From: Planctomycetota bacterium
GTDB taxonomy: Bacteria > Planctomycetota > Phycisphaerae > Phycisphaerales > SM1A02
NCBI GenBank assembly: GCA_021414025.1
Contig: JAIOPG010000007.1
Coordinates: 366,008 to 430,007 of the forward strand
Reading direction: 5' to 3'
Length of the DNA stretch: 64,000 nt
In this document: positions 55,213 to 63,907 of the stretch, in pieces
How positions within the stretch are numbered: the stretch's first letter is position 1
Layout: each line of letters opens with the position of its first letter
The notes under the pieces: model-generated
What the model was told of the DNA's origin: nothing
The model's input: the letters and a program-made list of their open reading frames with translations, nothing else
The model's database searches: none
Position numbers and translations under genes: made by a program

Positions 55213-56394
55213 ATGCCGAACCGCACCCTGACCACGAACCCCGCCCATGTGCACATGGGCGGTGATTTGTGGCGTTCCTGGATGAAGACGGCGGCGCGGA
55301 TCGCCCTGCGCGGGCATGGAAATGTCGAGCCCAATCCCATGGTCGGCTGCGTGGTGCTGGACGCCCGCGAGCAGCTGGCCGGCTGGGGTTGCCACCGGAA
55401 GATCGGTGGCGCGCACGCCGAAATCGAGGCCCTGAAGCGGGCCGGCGCCAAGGCCCGCGGCGGGACGGCGATCGTGACGCTTGAGCCCTGCGCGCATTTC
55501 GGGCGGACGCCCCCCTGCGTCGACGCCCTGAGGAATGCCGGCGTGGCCCGCGTGGTCTACGGCGCCGAGGATCCGAATCCCGAGGCCGCCGGCGGCGCCG
55601 CCAAGCTTCGCGAAGCCGGCATCGAGGCCATCCTGCTGCGCTGCCCCGAGTGCGACGAATTGAACGAGCCCTTTCTGAAGCGTGTGCGCACCGGGCTGCC
55701 CTGGGTCCTGGCGAAATGGGCGCAGACCGTGGACGGTTGCGTGGCGACGCGGAACTACGACTCGCAGTGGATTAGCGGCGAGCGCAGCCGGCGCATGGTG
55801 CACCGCGAGCGCGGGCGCGTGGACGCCATCCTGACCGGCATCGGCACCGTCATGCACGACGATCCCCAGCTCACCGCCCGCGGCGTCCGCCTGCGTCGCA
55901 ATGCGATCCGCGTGGTGATTGATCCCGAGCTGGTGCTGCCGCTCACGGCGTCGCTGGTCCGGACGGCGCGCCAGTTCAAGACCGTCGTGGCCACGCTGCC
56001 CAAGTCATTTTCGGAGCGCTCCGAGCACCGCCGCGCTTTGGGCGACCTGGGGGTCGGCTGCATGAAGCAGCACTCGGACTTCCGCGGACTGCTGGCGGCG
56101 CTGCGCAAGGAGTACGGGGTGCACACCGTGCTGGTCGAGGCGGGCGGCGGCCTGACCGGCGAGCTGCTCAAGGAGCGGCTGATCGACGAGGCGTGGGTCT
56201 TTGTCGGCCCGAAAGTGGTCGGGGACCGCGAGGCGATCCACCCCGCGCGCGGCCTTTCGCCGCTGACCATGGATGACGCGATCCCGCTGCGCCTTCTCTC
56301 GGTGCGCCGCCGCGGGCCGGACGCGCTGCTGCACTACCGGTTCGACGATCCGAACATCTCGGGCTCCAGCGGAAACGACATCGTCGCGGGATAG
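55213..56394 (+). CDS. ribD: Riboflavin biosynthesis deaminase/reductase RibD
   Basis: The 393-residue protein has two domains. The N-terminal deaminase has zinc ligands His68, Cys93 and Cys102 and catalytic Glu70 in GGAHAEIEAL and LEPCAHFGRTPPC. The C-terminal reductase (about 160-380) has LAKWAQTVDG, ISGERSRRMVHRERGRVDAILTGIGT and VLVEAGGGLTGELL. It makes 5-amino-6-ribitylaminouracil phosphate. An ATG at 55255 is an alternative start that would still keep the deaminase core. Its 3' end overlaps the convergent DUF4340 gene by 61 nt. Co-transcription with EF-G is unusual. Confidence 0.93.
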   Translation: MPNRTLTTNPAHVHMGGDLWRSWMKTAARIALRGHGNVEPNPMVGCVVLDAREQLAGWGCHRKIGGAHAEIEALKRAGAKARGGTAIVTLEPCAHFGRTPPCVDALRNAGVARVVYGAEDPNPEAAGGAAKLREAGIEAILLRCPECDELNEPFLKRVRTGLPWVLAKWAQTVDGCVATRNYDSQWISGERSRRMVHRERGRVDAILTGIGTVMHDDPQLTARGVRLRRNAIRVVIDPELVLPLTASLVRTARQFKTVVATLPKSFSERSEHRRALGDLGVGCMKQHSDFRGLLAALRKEYGVHTVLVEAGGGLTGELLKERLIDEAWVFVGPKVVGDREAIHPARGLSPLTMDDAIPLRLLSVRRRGPDALLHYRFDDPNISGSSGNDIVAG

Positions 56395-57674
56395 ACCCGG
56401 GTGAGGTTGCCGCCGTCGCCGACGAGCCATCGCCCCTGCGCATCCTTGCCGATCACCAATGCGATCGCGGCGCCGCCGGACAATCGCGCGGTCATGTGGG
56501 CAACCACCAGATTCGGCGGAATGGCCTCGGTCGCCAGATCCGAGGCCCGCGCGGCGCAGAGGGCCTGCAGCAGTTCGCGGATGCGCCGCGGATCCGCGGG
56601 ACGCGCCTCCGACGCAGGCTCCTTGATTCGCCAGGTCGCCACGCTCCGGGCCAGCTCGGCTCTCGGAGTTCCGCTGGCGCCTCGCAGCTCGATCGATGCG
56701 ACCTCGGCCGGATCGACGCCCAGCATGGTGGCGTCGATGAAGGCGGCGCTGGGCGGAAAGAGCGCGGACAACGAGCGCTTCTCGAGCTGGAACACCCCAG
56801 GCCGATCGCGCCGCTTGCCGAAGCGCCCGCCTGGTCCGGCAGGGCCATCGCTTCCAATCTCCAGCACTTCTTCCACGGACACCCCCTTGGAGAGATCGAG
56901 CGACCGGATCGACACCACGGCGGCCGGAGTGGCAAGACCGTAGAGCGCAAGGTCCTTTGGCTCGTCGTCGACGATGCCCTCATGCTCGAGCCGCGCCACC
57001 GCCTCCAGGAAATCCGCGACCGCGCCATTGTCGGCGCGGGCCTCGATCGGCTCGACGAGGGACCAGCGCCCCTCCTTCTTCTCCAGCGCCACCTCCAGGC
57101 GCTTCGCGCCGGAGTTCGCCTGCACGATGACGCGGTCGCTTGCGGCGCCGGGTCGGTCGAAGAGCCTCGCGCTGCGCAACTGGACGGGATCTCCCTCGAC
57201 CAGCATCCGGTGCAGGTCGCTGGAGCCCGGGCCGCCGATGTTGCGCTCGACTGCGGCAATCCACGCCAGCCCCGCGGGATGACGGGCGCCAATGCGAAGG
57301 GTCGCGCTGCCTGTGGGCCAGGTCGCCTTGAGGCTCGGAGCCGATTCATCCAAGCCCGCCCGCGCCGGCATTTTCAAGAGGTCCGTGGCCTGGATCACCC
57401 GCGCTTCCGCCATCGCCACCAGTGCCCGGCGGATGGCCGCGGGATCCGCCGGCTGCGCCACGGGAGACGTCTGCATCCACGCGTCGCCGATCCGCTCGAA
57501 CACCAGCGTTCGACCGGCTTTGCGGGCCTCGATTTTCGAGACGAGATCCACGGGAATCTCGGCGAGCAGCTGCGGCTCGTTGGCGGTGCCGGCGCCGGAA
57601 CGCAGGAGCCAACCCAGGGCGACCAGCGCCAGCGCCGCCAGCCACGGCTTCAGGACTCGGGGGATGGTGCTCAT
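56334..57674 (-). CDS. DUF4340 membrane-anchored protein
   Basis: The 446-residue protein has a single N-terminal helix (PWLAALALVALGWLL). Repeated DUF4340-type beta units follow: VSKIEARKAGRTLVFERIGDAW (about 45-66), a second block with LEVALEKKEGRWSLVEPIEARADNGAV (about 190-216), and a third near EVASIELRGASGTPRAELARSVATWRIKEP. Such proteins are encoded next to gliding-type ABC genes in many phyla and are expected in the periplasm or on the outer face of the inner membrane. It overlaps the GldFG-like fusion gene by ATGA. Function unknown. Confidence 0.85.
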   Translation of the reverse strand: MSTIPRVLKPWLAALALVALGWLLRSGAGTANEPQLLAEIPVDLVSKIEARKAGRTLVFERIGDAWMQTSPVAQPADPAAIRRALVAMAEARVIQATDLLKMPARAGLDESAPSLKATWPTGSATLRIGARHPAGLAWIAAVERNIGGPGSSDLHRMLVEGDPVQLRSARLFDRPGAASDRVIVQANSGAKRLEVALEKKEGRWSLVEPIEARADNGAVADFLEAVARLEHEGIVDDEPKDLALYGLATPAAVVSIRSLDLSKGVSVEEVLEIGSDGPAGPGGRFGKRRDRPGVFQLEKRSLSALFPPSAAFIDATMLGVDPAEVASIELRGASGTPRAELARSVATWRIKEPASEARPADPRRIRELLQALCAARASDLATEAIPPNLVVAHMTARLSGGAAIALVIGKDAQGRWLVGDGGNLTRVYPATMSFPLEPEMFGSSNR

Positions 57675-60358
57675 CGGCGCCGCCTCTTTTTCCAGATGGC
57701 CTGGCCGGTGAGCGCCAGCCCCAGCGGTATGCCGGCCAGTCCAAACGCTCCCAGCGCGATGCGGGATTTTTCACCGAGCTCGGGTACGCGCCCCGTGTCC
57801 GCGACCGTCGCGATGGGGTCCCCATGCGCGAGCCAGCGGACGACGCCGATGGCCAGGTCGCGGTTGCCCGGATAGCGCAGTGCGCGGCGATCGCCCTCGC
57901 CCATGCCGCTGTGCAGCGTGAGCAGCCAGGAGAGCCCGCCGGAGATCGCCGCCCGCGCCCCATCGTCGCGCTCGGCGACCACCAGCACCGCAACAGCGTC
58001 GTTGAAGACCTTGCCGGCCGGCGCCGCCTCGACCGCGCGGCTCACCACGCGGGGGTCGTTCTCGATCCAGCGCTGCGGCGCGGGAGGAATCCAGGCGACG
58101 GGCGCCGCGGTCCAGGAATCGCGCGGACGTACCTCGATGGGAATCGGCATCGGCCAGAGGATGCTTTCGCCGGCCGCGGCAAGCGCCGCGGGATGCCCGG
58201 AGCCGGAACCGGAAAACTCTACGAAGTTGCGGAGTTCATTGGTGTTTTCCGATCGCGCCCCCAGGTCAAGAACAACCTGGCCAGATCGTGCCCGCACGCC
58301 GGCAAATTGCAGCAGGTCCGCCCAAGGATCGCTGATCCCCATGGCGGCGAAGGGATTTGGTGTTGCCGCCACCCAGACGCTCTCGCCTTCGGCCAGCAAT
58401 TGTCGCGCCGCCGACAGGAGCGCGTTCTCCGCAGGGTCGGGCTCCTGTGCGCTTCGATCCAGCGGCGGGATCACGATCCAGACTCGCTTCGCCCCCTGGG
58501 TCAGCGGTCGCGTCGCCTTCGATGGATTCCATTCATCCACTTCCATTCGCGCGGCGCGGAAGGAATCCGCGATCAGATGCAGGTCACCGCCACCCGCGGC
58601 GGCCTCCAACGGCGATCGCGCCTGCGAGTGGATGATCGTGACGGCGATCCGCGGCGCCCCCGCGGCGCAGCGGATCGCCTCTGCGAGGGCCAGCTCGGCC
58701 GCGTCCGCGCTCGCCCGCATCTGCCACGCGGGAATGGCCGCGACTCCGCGCGGCCCGCTCACGATCAGCGTGGGCGGATACTGCATGGCGGCCGCGACCT
58801 CGGAGAGGCGCAGCGGCGGTAAGCGATCGATGCGGTCCTGGGCGGCCTTGGCCTGCTCAGCCTGGGCGGCACAACTTCGCTGCAACTGCCGGACCGCCTG
58901 CTCCATCGCGGGAGCGCTGGTTTTGAGCCGATTACCCGCGATATCCGCGACTTCCTGAAGGGCGGCGGACCACCATTTCAGCTCGTACGCCAGCTTCCGG
59001 CCGGCGCCCTCGACGTTGCCCAGCGGTCGCTCAGCGCTGGGCGCGGCGAGCTGGGCAATGGCGTCGCGCAGCGCGTGCCCCTCGGAGGTGGTCTTGGCCA
59101 TCGCCGCGGCGGCGGACTCAAGCTTGCTCCGCGCCGCGTCATCCTTGGGCAAGGCCATGGCCAGTGCCTGGACCTGCGCGGCGGCCGCGTCCGCGAAACT
59201 CTCGATCGAGCGATGCGCCTCAAGTCCCTTGTTCGTCGCTTCACGCCACGCCTCGGCGCTCTTCTCCTCGCCGGCCTCAATCATCTCGAACATCGCGGCG
59301 GAGGACTCAGCGTCCGCAAGCTCCAGCTCGTCGAGCTCCTGGCAGCGCAGAGGGCTTCCATCCGAGAGGACGCCGCGCGAGGCCCGTGCCAGCACGCTGC
59401 GCGCATGGCGCAGCGCCTCGGCGTCCGTGTTGCCTTTGGCCGTCAGCAGCGCGACCCGCATCGGCGCCGGGCACTCGGAGATCAGCTTCCGCGTGGCGGG
59501 CTGCAGCGATCCGCTCAGCAGCGACGCCGCGTCGACCCGGGTCGCCGGCGCTCCCGCGCCGCGGACCGCCAGCACCGCGGCGACCACCGCGGCCAGCGCG
59601 CCCAGGCCGGTCGCGATTCTCAGCGATTCCCGCCTTTTCGTCGGTGGTTCCGCGTCGCTCTCCGCCCAGGCGCCGGCGCACCAGGCGCAGCCCGCGCCCA
59701 TCGCGAGCAGGCTCAGCGCGCTTCCCAGGTCGAGCGAGCCGCGCGTGAAATCCTCGGCGCGGCGCAGCGGGTCCAGTGCAAAGGAGGCCGCAGCCAGCGC
59801 GGGCCACTGCAGCGACTGCCCACCTCGGCAGAGGGCAATCCACGCGGCGACGGCGGTCAGCGACGCCACGATGGCTCCGGCGCCGGATCGCACCACGGTG
59901 CCCGCGAGCAATCCCGCGCCGGCGCCGGCAACGGCCAGCAGCCAGAGTCCCAGCATGCCGCAGGCGATCACGCTCCACGATGGGCTCGCCACGCTGGAGA
60001 GCGCGACGGCCTGAAGGAGAATGGGAAGCGTCAACGCGGCGCACGCCAGCGCGATCGCCGCAAACTTCGCGTGGATCACCGTCGCAACCTTGACCGGAGA
60101 GGCGAGGGTCAAATCCCAGGTGCCGCCGCGCCGCTCGCCGGGAACACTTCGCGCCGCCAGCGCGCAGGCCGCGGCGCCGACGCACCACAACGAAATGCCG
60201 ATGGCGCGGGAGAGATCCGCGACGGAGCCGCTGGCGAGCCCGCCGAAGGCGAACCCCATGCCCGCCGGAATCGCCACCGCCGCCGCGGTTCCCCAGACCA
60301 GCGGCGTGGATGCGAGCGAACGCAATTCGCGGAGAAAACAGGTCGAAAATCCGGTCAC
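57671..60358 (-). CDS. Fused ABC-2 permease and GldG-like auxiliary protein
   Basis: The 895-residue protein joins two functions. Residues about 1-235 have six helices (PLVWGTAAAVAIPAGMGFAFG, IGISLWCVGAAACALA and others) with the ABC-2 stretch GERRGGTWDLTLASPVKVATVI, as in GldF. A seventh helix (about 250-270) leads into a long extracytoplasmic part with the GldG-type beginning ECPAPMRVALLTAKGN. An Ala/Glu-rich helical insertion (about 340-520) is followed by a Rossmann-like block containing VWIVIPPLDRS and LLAEGESVWVAA. A last helix, IALGAFGLAGIPLGLALTGQAIW, ends it. GldF and GldG are usually separate genes. Confidence 0.8.
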   Translation of the reverse strand: MTGFSTCFLRELRSLASTPLVWGTAAAVAIPAGMGFAFGGLASGSVADLSRAIGISLWCVGAAACALAARSVPGERRGGTWDLTLASPVKVATVIHAKFAAIALACAALTLPILLQAVALSSVASPSWSVIACGMLGLWLLAVAGAGAGLLAGTVVRSGAGAIVASLTAVAAWIALCRGGQSLQWPALAAASFALDPLRRAEDFTRGSLDLGSALSLLAMGAGCAWCAGAWAESDAEPPTKRRESLRIATGLGALAAVVAAVLAVRGAGAPATRVDAASLLSGSLQPATRKLISECPAPMRVALLTAKGNTDAEALRHARSVLARASRGVLSDGSPLRCQELDELELADAESSAAMFEMIEAGEEKSAEAWREATNKGLEAHRSIESFADAAAAQVQALAMALPKDDAARSKLESAAAAMAKTTSEGHALRDAIAQLAAPSAERPLGNVEGAGRKLAYELKWWSAALQEVADIAGNRLKTSAPAMEQAVRQLQRSCAAQAEQAKAAQDRIDRLPPLRLSEVAAAMQYPPTLIVSGPRGVAAIPAWQMRASADAAELALAEAIRCAAGAPRIAVTIIHSQARSPLEAAAGGGDLHLIADSFRAARMEVDEWNPSKATRPLTQGAKRVWIVIPPLDRSAQEPDPAENALLSAARQLLAEGESVWVAATPNPFAAMGISDPWADLLQFAGVRARSGQVVLDLGARSENTNELRNFVEFSGSGSGHPAALAAAGESILWPMPIPIEVRPRDSWTAAPVAWIPPAPQRWIENDPRVVSRAVEAAPAGKVFNDAVAVLVVAERDDGARAAISGGLSWLLTLHSGMGEGDRRALRYPGNRDLAIGVVRWLAHGDPIATVADTGRVPELGEKSRIALGAFGLAGIPLGLALTGQAIWKKRRRR

Positions 60359-61284
60359 GACGCCTCCAGCGCGAGTCGCTTGAAGGCATCCTCAAGCGGC
60401 CCCGCCTCCACATCCATGCGCCGCACCGCCACCCCGTCGCGGGCCAGACTCCGCGAGAGCGTGGAACGAGCCTCGAGCGTGACATCGCCCGAGGCGGTCA
60501 TGGCGTGCCATGCTCCGTCCAGCGGGCGCTGCATTTCCAGTCGCAGTCCCGCCTCGGCGACGGCGACTTCGGCGCGGACGGGATCGTCCACTTCGATCTG
60601 GAGCCGGGCGGCGACGCCCAGTTTCCGGCGCACCTCGTCGGGCTCGCCCATCGCCACCACGCGACCGCGGTCGAGCACGATCAGCCGGTCGCAGGTGGCC
60701 TCGACTTCCGCAAGCACGTGCGTCGAGAGCAGCACCGTCACACTGCCCCGCAGCGACTGCAGCATTTCGCGGAAGGCCATCACCTGGGCCGGATCGAGTC
60801 CGGCGGTGGGCTCGTCCAGCAGCAGCACCTTCGGCCGCGAGGCAAGCGCCGCCGCCAGCCCGACGCGCTGCCGAAATCCGCGGCTCAGCTCGCCGCACAA
60901 TCGATGACGCACCTCAAGCAATCCGCAGCGCTGCATCGCCTCCTCCGCCGACTTCGGTGCTTGGCGATGTTCGATTCCTTTCATTTGTGCCGACCATTGG
61001 ATGAACTCGTCGACCGATGCGTCGGGATGCACGGGCGCCCGCTCGGGCAGCCATCCCATCCGCGAGCGGGCCTCGCGCGGCTGCGACCAGACATCCGCGC
61101 CGTCGACCAAAACCTGGCCGCGATCCGGCGCCAGGGCGCCTGCAATCATCCGCATCGAAGTGCTCTTGCCAGCCCCATTTGGACCCAGAAATCCGCAGAT
61201 GGCCCCCGCTGGCACATAAAAACTTACGCCGTCGACGGCGATGCGCGAGGCGAAATTCTTGGCTAAATCTTGAGCGACAATCAT
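60355..61284 (-). CDS. ABC transporter ATPase, GldA/NosF type
   Basis: From ATG 61284 the product is 309 residues. Walker A is GPNGAGKSTSMRMI (about 34-47), the signature is ELSRGFRQRVGLAAAL, Walker B is VLLLDEPTAGLDPAQ and the His-switch is LLSTHVLAEVEATC. The opening TMIVAQDLAKNF and the GWLPERAPVHPDASV Q-loop region match the GldA group. A C-terminal 90-residue domain follows. It heads the minus-strand operon with the fused permease and DUF4340 protein, each overlapping by 4 nt. A longer open frame upstream lies antisense to the PAS/GAF gene. Confidence 0.92.
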   Translation of the reverse strand: MIVAQDLAKNFASRIAVDGVSFYVPAGAICGFLGPNGAGKSTSMRMIAGALAPDRGQVLVDGADVWSQPREARSRMGWLPERAPVHPDASVDEFIQWSAQMKGIEHRQAPKSAEEAMQRCGLLEVRHRLCGELSRGFRQRVGLAAALASRPKVLLLDEPTAGLDPAQVMAFREMLQSLRGSVTVLLSTHVLAEVEATCDRLIVLDRGRVVAMGEPDEVRRKLGVAARLQIEVDDPVRAEVAVAEAGLRLEMQRPLDGAWHAMTASGDVTLEARSTLSRSLARDGVAVRRMDVEAGPLEDAFKRLALEAS

Positions 61285-61338
61285 GGTGATGCCGATTGAA
61301 GTGAGGAGTGTAAACCGTCGACGAAGGTTCGTGTCCCC

Positions 61339-61344
61339 TAGACT
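61339..61344 (+). promoter_or_regulatory. -10 element (TAGACT) of the PAS/GAF-REC gene, leaderless type
   Basis: TAGACT ends 6 nt before ATG 61351; there is no Shine-Dalgarno sequence. It lies in the 66-bp gap shared with the divergent Gld-like operon. Confidence 0.5.
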
Positions 61345-61350
61345 CCACGC

Positions 61351-62850
61351 ATGACCGCAAAGACGCACGAATCCGGCACCTTTGACGCCGCGGCCCTGCT
61401 GGAGGGCCTTGTGGACGGTGTCGGAGTCGTGGACGCGTCCGGCGAGATCGTGTGGATGAGCGGACGACTCGCGGCGCAGACGCCCGAGGTGATGCGCCGC
61501 TTCGCCGACACCTGCCGCGACATTCTGCGCGAGGCCAAGCCCGACCGGCCGAATCAGTTGCGCCGTTTCCGCAGCGGCACCAAAACATTCGAGGTCGCCA
61601 TCTCCAAGATGGAGGTGGCGGGCCGCAGCGACCACGCCGTGGCCACGCTGCTCAACGTGACGCCACGGCAGCGCCTCTTCGACCGCATCGAGCAGGTCGA
61701 CAACGCCGGCGACCTGATGCTGAACCTCGACGCGGTGATCGTGAATCCGCTCAACGTCGCCGAGCGGCTGAAGCTGCTCGAGAGCCGCGTGGAGCAGTCG
61801 CTGCGGGAACTCTTCGCGGCCTCCAACTATCAGGTCCGCCTGCTCGACCGCAAGACGCGCGTGCTGGAGCTGGTGCTGCACCGCGGCATCGCCCCGCTGC
61901 CGATCGGCCAGCAGATGCGCGCTGACATGGAAGGCGCCGGCATCACCGGCTACGTCGCCAGCACCGGCCAGAGCTACCTCTGCAAGGAACCCGCCAGCGA
62001 TCCGCGCTACCGCGCCGGCCTGCCCAACTGCCGCTGCTCGCTGACCTCCCCGCTGCTGCTGCACGACCGCGTGGTCGGAACCATCAACCTGGAGAGCGGC
62101 GACCCGCGCGCCTTCGAGGAGGAGGACCAGTTCCTGCTCGAGCTCTACGGGCGCTACGTGGCGATGGCCCTGAACATCCTGGACATGCTGATCGTGGAGC
62201 GTTACACCACCAATCAGCGCATCGCCGGCAGCGTGCAGGAGGAGATCGCGATTCCCGTGCGCTCGCTGCGCGAGTCGCTGGAGTCGCTGCGCGGCACCAT
62301 CGCCAACTCCAGCGCCGGCATGCTGGCCCTGGGACAGATGGAAGATTGCGTCGCCTCGCTTGAGAAGCGGCTGCAGAGCGCGACCGACGGGTTCAAGGGA
62401 ATCCTGGGCGTGGACCGCATCTCGGTGGCGGGCACGACGCAGCCCAAGCTCGCCGGCCGCCGCGTGCTGGTGGTCGACGACGAGGCCGGCATCCGCGACG
62501 CGATCGTGAGCATCCTGAGCCAGCATGGCGCCGTGGTGACGGCCTTCGAGCGCGGCGAGCCCGCGCTGGCCGCACTGGAGAGCGCCAAGAAGGAGGACAA
62601 GCCCTTCGAGCTCGTCCTCAGCGACGTCCGCCTGCCGGACCGAAACGGCTACGAGATTTTCCGGGCCACCAAGGCCATCGACACCGAGACGCCGGTGATC
62701 CTGATGACCGGCTTCGGCTACGACCCGAACCACTCGATCGTGCGCTCCAGCCAGGAGGGGCTGCACTGCTTCCTCTTCAAGCCCTTCCAGGCGCAGCAAC
62801 TGCTCGACGAGGCCTGCAAGGCCATCGTGACTCCGCCGCACGGCCTCTAG
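61351..62850 (+). CDS. PAS/GAF sensor protein with C-terminal receiver domain
   Basis: The 499-residue protein lacks membrane helices. Residues about 14-115 look PAS-like (LLEGLVDGVGVVDASGEIVWMS). A GAF domain spans about 140-285 (LLESRVEQSLRELFAASNYQVRLLD, with ITGYVASTGQSYLCKEPASDPRY and TSPLLLHDRVVGTINLES). A helical linker about 290-365 resembles a dimerisation helix. The receiver starts at RRVLVVDDEAGIRDAI, and its phospho-acceptor is Asp425 in VLSDVRLPDRNGYE. No HATPase or DNA-binding domain is present, so output is through REC or the GAF dimer. An unseen kinase must act on Asp425. Confidence 0.85.
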   Translation: MTAKTHESGTFDAAALLEGLVDGVGVVDASGEIVWMSGRLAAQTPEVMRRFADTCRDILREAKPDRPNQLRRFRSGTKTFEVAISKMEVAGRSDHAVATLLNVTPRQRLFDRIEQVDNAGDLMLNLDAVIVNPLNVAERLKLLESRVEQSLRELFAASNYQVRLLDRKTRVLELVLHRGIAPLPIGQQMRADMEGAGITGYVASTGQSYLCKEPASDPRYRAGLPNCRCSLTSPLLLHDRVVGTINLESGDPRAFEEEDQFLLELYGRYVAMALNILDMLIVERYTTNQRIAGSVQEEIAIPVRSLRESLESLRGTIANSSAGMLALGQMEDCVASLEKRLQSATDGFKGILGVDRISVAGTTQPKLAGRRVLVVDDEAGIRDAIVSILSQHGAVVTAFERGEPALAALESAKKEDKPFELVLSDVRLPDRNGYEIFRATKAIDTETPVILMTGFGYDPNHSIVRSSQEGLHCFLFKPFQAQQLLDEACKAIVTPPHGL

Positions 62851-62858
62851 CCGCACAC

Positions 62859-63818
62859 TTATTTTCGATCGGCCACCAGGATGCGGTCGAGGCCGTCACC
62901 GTCTTTTTCGACGCCAAGAAATTTCAGCTCAGGCTGGCTCCGCGCCAGCAGCTCCACCGCCGCCCCCTGCGACGCGGCGATCTCCACCAGCAGACGACCG
63001 CCGGGTCTCAGCCAGCCGGCTGCCTGAAGCAGCAGCGGCTCCACGACGCGCAGCCCGTCGACGCCGCCGCGCAGCGCCGTCTCCGGCTCGTACTTCCGCA
63101 CGTTGGGGGCGCAGCGGGCGAACTCCTCGTCGCTGATGTAAGGCGGGTTCGCGGTGATCAGGTCGAAGGTGCCCCGCTCCTTTGCCGCGATCGATTCAAA
63201 GAGGTCGCTGACGCGAAAATCGATCCGCGCCTCCTGGCCGTGGCGTGAGGCGTTGCGGGTTCCGAGCGTGAGCGCCGCGGGGACAAGGTCCGTCGCCAGC
63301 GCCGACACCTCGATGGCGGGCGCCGGCGCCTCGAAGTTGTTGCGCTTGGGAGTGACCAGCGCGGATATCACGCTCACGGCGACGCAGCCGGATCCCGTGC
63401 AGAGGTCCAGGATGCGCAGCGGCGACCGCCCCGATTCCCTCGCCCACGCGACCGCGAGCTCCGTCATCCGTTCCGTGCTGGGCCGTGGGATCAGCGTGCT
63501 GCGGTCCACGAAATAGGGCTTGGCGTAGAACCAGGTCTCCCCCACCAGATATTGCACGGGCTCGTGCTCGGCGGCGCGGCGGACCAGCTCGCGCAGCCGG
63601 GCGAGCTCGCCGGCGTCCGCGTTTCGGTCGGCCTCCATGTAGAGGCGCGTCCGCTCGCAGCTCAGGACATGCCCCAGCAGCATCTCGGCGCAGAGGCGCG
63701 GCGCGTCGACGCCTTTGCCCGACAGGAAGTCCGCGATCCACGCCAACAGCCGCCGCGTTGTCCAGACCTCGTCGGAGGGGCCTTGTCGGGCGGTCGTTTC
63801 GGTCGGCTTTCGCGGCAT
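62859..63818 (-). CDS. prmC: Peptide chain release factor N5-glutamine methyltransferase
   Basis: The 319-residue protein has the PrmC helical N-terminal domain (about 20-100, with EPVQYLVGETWFYAKPYFVDRSTLIPRPSTE). It has the SAM-binding motif I ILDLCTGSGCVAVSV and the catalytic NPPYIS near residue 225, then YEPETALRGGVDGL, diagnostic of PrmC. It methylates the Gln of the GGQ motif in release factors. It is convergent with the PAS/GAF-REC gene, only 8 bp apart. A TACACT -10 element lies 13 nt upstream of the ATG. Confidence 0.94.
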   Translation of the reverse strand: MPRKPTETTARQGPSDEVWTTRRLLAWIADFLSGKGVDAPRLCAEMLLGHVLSCERTRLYMEADRNADAGELARLRELVRRAAEHEPVQYLVGETWFYAKPYFVDRSTLIPRPSTERMTELAVAWARESGRSPLRILDLCTGSGCVAVSVISALVTPKRNNFEAPAPAIEVSALATDLVPAALTLGTRNASRHGQEARIDFRVSDLFESIAAKERGTFDLITANPPYISDEEFARCAPNVRKYEPETALRGGVDGLRVVEPLLLQAAGWLRPGGRLLVEIAASQGAAVELLARSQPELKFLGVEKDGDGLDRILVADRK

Positions 63819-63831
63819 GGTGTGCGGGACA

Positions 63832-63869
63832 AGTGTAAAGAGTGTGTTGCGTCGCGTTTCCGCTATGAT
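63832..63869. promoter_or_regulatory. Divergent -10 elements of prmC and the last gene
   Basis: Minus-strand TACACT (63832-63837) serves prmC; plus-strand TATGAT (63864-63869) serves the gene at 63908. Neither has a clear -35 hexamer. Confidence 0.45.
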
Positions 63870-63907
63870 TGTCCCCCCGCCCGAGCGCGAAAGGACCAGC
63901 CGGAAAA

